Assembly: GCF_902498845.1 (NCBI RefSeq)
Contig: NZ_CABVLM010000003.1
Location: 310,001-374,000, forward strand
DNA length: 64,000 nucleotides
Direction: 5' to 3'
Source: Pseudoalteromonas rhizosphaerae
GTDB lineage: Bacteria > Pseudomonadota > Gammaproteobacteria > Enterobacterales > Alteromonadaceae
Part shown: positions 61,884-64,000 of the stretch, one piece after another
Numbering within the stretch: the first letter of the stretch is position 1
Layout: each line of letters starts with the position of its first letter
Made by a program: the position numbers and the translations under genes
Notes under the pieces: generated by a model
Told to the model about the DNA's origin: nothing
Databases searched by the model: none
Seen by the model: the letters and a program-made list of their open reading frames with translations, nothing else

Positions 61884-63290
61884 TTATTGCTCTTCTGATT
61901 CTCGGTTAGGCTCGGAAAAATCGCCACCAAGGGCAACATGTAGCTTTATACGATTTAGAATTAACTGACTTTTAATATTGATCACTGAATTTTGCGCGCT
62001 AAAAGAGCGATCTTGTGCATCCAGTACGGTTGTGTAATTTACTAAACCACTTTGATATTGTTCAAACGATAACTTTTCAGCAGCAATAGCATTGGTTTGT
62101 GCTTCGAGTGTTGTTTTATAACGTTGCTGTAGGGATTGCTCTTGGGTAATGGCATTTTCTACATCAGTAAATGCATCATATAGTGACTCAAGATACGCCT
62201 GCTCTTGGCGTTTAACCGCTAGACTTGCTTGCTGTTCATTTGCAGCTAAACGACCACCATCAAAAACCGGCATAGCTATACTGCCAACTAAAGACCAAGC
62301 TAAACTTGAAGGGGAAAATAAATCACTGATTCTATCGGTACTATCACTTAGCGAAGCCGATAGGTTTAAGCTAGGAAAGCGCTGTTTATGAGCGTAAGCC
62401 AAGCCGGCATCCGTACTTAATAACTGATACCAACTCGCCATTAAGTTTGGTTTACGAGTAAGCAGCTCTGACGGCAAGCCTTTAGGAATTGGTTTATCAA
62501 GTAAAGGTAAGTCGGCATCAACACTTAAGGCACCTTTAGGATAGACACCAGTTAACCGCTCTAGAGTACGTATCGATTCTGTTAATGTGGCTTGCTGCTG
62601 AGCAATATTAGAGCGCTCAGTATTTAATTTATTACGGGTTAAATATACATCGAGTGCTTCACTCAACCCTTGGCGATAACCTGATTCAATAATAGCGAGA
62701 TTCTGCTCAGCGATTTGTTCTCTTTGCTTATAAAGCGCTAATAACTGCTGCGCCGTTATTACATTAAACCAACCACTGACAACATCAGCTACCAATTGTT
62801 GGCGAGACTGTTCAAAGGTCGCTTTTTGCGCTAAATATTCTAAATTAGCTTGGCGCTCAGCCGCTGTAAGTTTACCCCATAAATCAACTTCATAACTTAA
62901 AGATAAGTCAGCTGAGCTGGTATTATTATAACTAACTGGGCGATTATTTTTACTGCGGTTTGTGCGCGCGGACAAATCGAGACTTGGCCAAAGCGCCGCC
63001 CCAGTTGCAATTAACTGCTGCTGTTTAATTGCAACATCATAGCCTGCTTGCAATATAGCCTGATTATGACGTAATGCTTGCCCCACCAGTGCGTACACTT
63101 GTGGGTTTTCAAGTTGCTGCAACCAATTATCAGCAACAGCTTCATCTAACTTTTGCGTGGAGTCTTGTTGCCAGCTAGTTGGCAGTGTATCGAGTTGTTG
63201 CACTCGCTCTTGCTGAGTCGGCTGTGTTGTACAAGCCCCAATGAACAACACAGATAATGCAACAATACTCGGCTTTAGTTGCCAGTTCAT
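61884..63290 (-). CDS. RND efflux outer-membrane lipoprotein, NodT/OprM family
   Basis: A 468-residue outer-membrane channel of the NodT family. The lipoprotein signal ends in lipobox IGAC (Cys20). Two homologous helical-hairpin halves follow (ADNWLQQLENPQVYALVGQALRHNQAILQAGYDV; SLSYEVDLWGKLTAAERQANLEYLAQKATFEQSR; FPSLNLSASLSDS). ATG 63290 is preferred, with AGGG 6 nt upstream; an in-frame start at 63311 would displace the signal peptide. It is the first gene of the three-gene RND operon. No local repressor gene is adjacent, so its control is not visible. Confidence 0.93.
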   Translation of the reverse strand: MNWQLKPSIVALSVLFIGACTTQPTQQERVQQLDTLPTSWQQDSTQKLDEAVADNWLQQLENPQVYALVGQALRHNQAILQAGYDVAIKQQQLIATGAALWPSLDLSARTNRSKNNRPVSYNNTSSADLSLSYEVDLWGKLTAAERQANLEYLAQKATFEQSRQQLVADVVSGWFNVITAQQLLALYKQREQIAEQNLAIIESGYRQGLSEALDVYLTRNKLNTERSNIAQQQATLTESIRTLERLTGVYPKGALSVDADLPLLDKPIPKGLPSELLTRKPNLMASWYQLLSTDAGLAYAHKQRFPSLNLSASLSDSTDRISDLFSPSSLAWSLVGSIAMPVFDGGRLAANEQQASLAVKRQEQAYLESLYDAFTDVENAITQEQSLQQRYKTTLEAQTNAIAAEKLSFEQYQSGLVNYTTVLDAQDRSFSAQNSVINIKSQLILNRIKLHVALGGDFSEPNRESEEQ

Positions 63291-63483
63291 GTTTAACCCT
63301 GAATACATCAATTACTAATTGTAATTCAATCACTCAAGTCCTAATAGCTCAACTGACTTTACATAAAATTACAAATACTTAGGTGATACCGCGATAAAGC
63401 GCAGGTTTTGTGGGATTAAAGGTGCTAGGTGCTAGAATTAAAAAGCACAGCCATGTATTTGGCAAACTTTTTTAAAAAACAAA

Positions 63484-63511
63484 AAAGCCCCGCATTTTCA
63501 TGCAGGGCTTT
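63484..63511 (-). terminator. terminator of the tRNA operon
   Basis: AAAGCCC (63484-63490) / GGGCTTT (63505-63511), with three more inner pairs after one mismatch. On the transcribed (minus) strand it is followed by a long T run. Confidence 0.88.
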
Positions 63512-63519
63512 AATATAAA

Positions 63520-63595
63520 TGGTGCCTCGACGCGGAATCGAACCACGGACACGAGGATTTTCAATCCTCTGCTCTACCGACTGAGCTATCGAGGC
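63520..63595 (-). tRNA. tRNA-Phe (GAA), copy 1
   Basis: A 76-nt cloverleaf with encoded CCA; acceptor GCCTCGA/TCGAGGC, anticodon loop TTGAAAA with GAA, TPsiC arm GGTTCGATTCC. Very similar to E. coli tRNA-Phe. Last gene of the array in transcription order. Confidence 0.97.
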
Positions 63596-63643
63596 ACTTA
63601 AACAGTGCTAATTAAATGTTTTAAAACATTTAATTTAAATAAA

Positions 63644-63719
<76 letters not shown>

Positions 63720-63777
63720 ACACTAAACTGTGTGCTAAGGCACGTTTCAATTTTAAAGATTGATAACTTTGGATAAA

Positions 63778-63853
63778 TGGTGCCTCGACGCGGAATCGAA
63801 CCACGGACACGAGGATTTTCAATCCTCTGCTCTACCGACTGAGCTATCGAGGC
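63778..63853 (-). tRNA. tRNA-Phe (GAA), copy 2
   Basis: Identical in sequence to the copy at 63520-63595. The flanking spacer is the same apart from one T. Confidence 0.97.
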
Positions 63854-63900
63854 ACTTAAACAGTGCTAATTAAATGTTTAAAACATTTAATTTAAATAAA

Positions 63901-63976
<76 letters not shown>

Positions 63977-64000
63977 ACACTAAACTGTGTGCTAAGGCAC

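Overview
The window reads as a chromosomal segment of a marine gammaproteobacterium of the Alteromonadales, most likely Pseudoalteromonas or a close relative. This is inference: base composition is AT-leaning, and the gene content is typical of that group (several TonB-dependent receptors, a Cry-DASH, DUF2256 and DUF2986 small proteins, a 14-blade propeller diguanylate cyclase, CCA-encoding tRNA genes in tandem). No prophage, insertion sequence, integron or CRISPR array was seen.

Layout. 1-6.4 kb: end of an amidohydrolase gene, a DMT transporter, a glycerophosphodiesterase lipoprotein, a dienelactone hydrolase, a LysR regulator divergent from a DJ-1/PfpI protein, and a rhomboid protease. 6.4-7.1 kb holds a frameshifted gene remnant. 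7.1-10.5 kb is a propeller-GGEEF signalling protein. 11-14.7 kb carries redox and stress genes (YghU-type GST, AzoR, OsmC, flavin reductase). 14.8-22.2 kb interleaves two photolyase/cryptochrome genes with a sugar locus (FucP-type permease, ROK regulator, PfkB kinase). The second photolyase homologue overlaps a 50-residue DUF2256 gene. 22.3-24.4 kb has a zinc-ribbon protein and a carboxyethylornithine synthase-like dehydrogenase.

24.4-32.9 kb is an operon on the minus strand: OB-fold/NfeD-like membrane protein, flotillin, a 1773-residue AAA+ ATPase and a stand-alone lipoyl-domain protein. It is the best candidate for a poorly described system. 33-42 kb: outer-membrane protein, M20 dipeptidase, BdlA-like PAS-PAS-MCP protein, DUF2986 protein, a tiny leader-like ORF plus hairpin before a secreted cyanophycinase-like peptidase, an AraC/GyrI regulator, and a TDT transporter divergent from a LysR regulator. 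42-51.8 kb: an OprC-type copper receptor, an MFS exporter, a membrane protein/XRE pair with a near-perfect operator, a winged-helix/nSTAND/TPR membrane regulator coupled to a small protein, and a PAS-GGEEF cyclase. 52-63.3 kb: a TonB receptor, a TPR protein, a Lys-rich 45-residue protein, MgtE and a complete RND efflux operon. The window ends in a tRNA array, (Phe-Thr)x2.

Regulatory themes seen directly: a 14-bp element shared by the sugar permease and kinase upstream regions, a ROK reading frame with no ATG/GTG start, several long hairpins closing transcription units, and operator-like palindromes before the copper receptor, the XRE pair and two LysR divergent regions.
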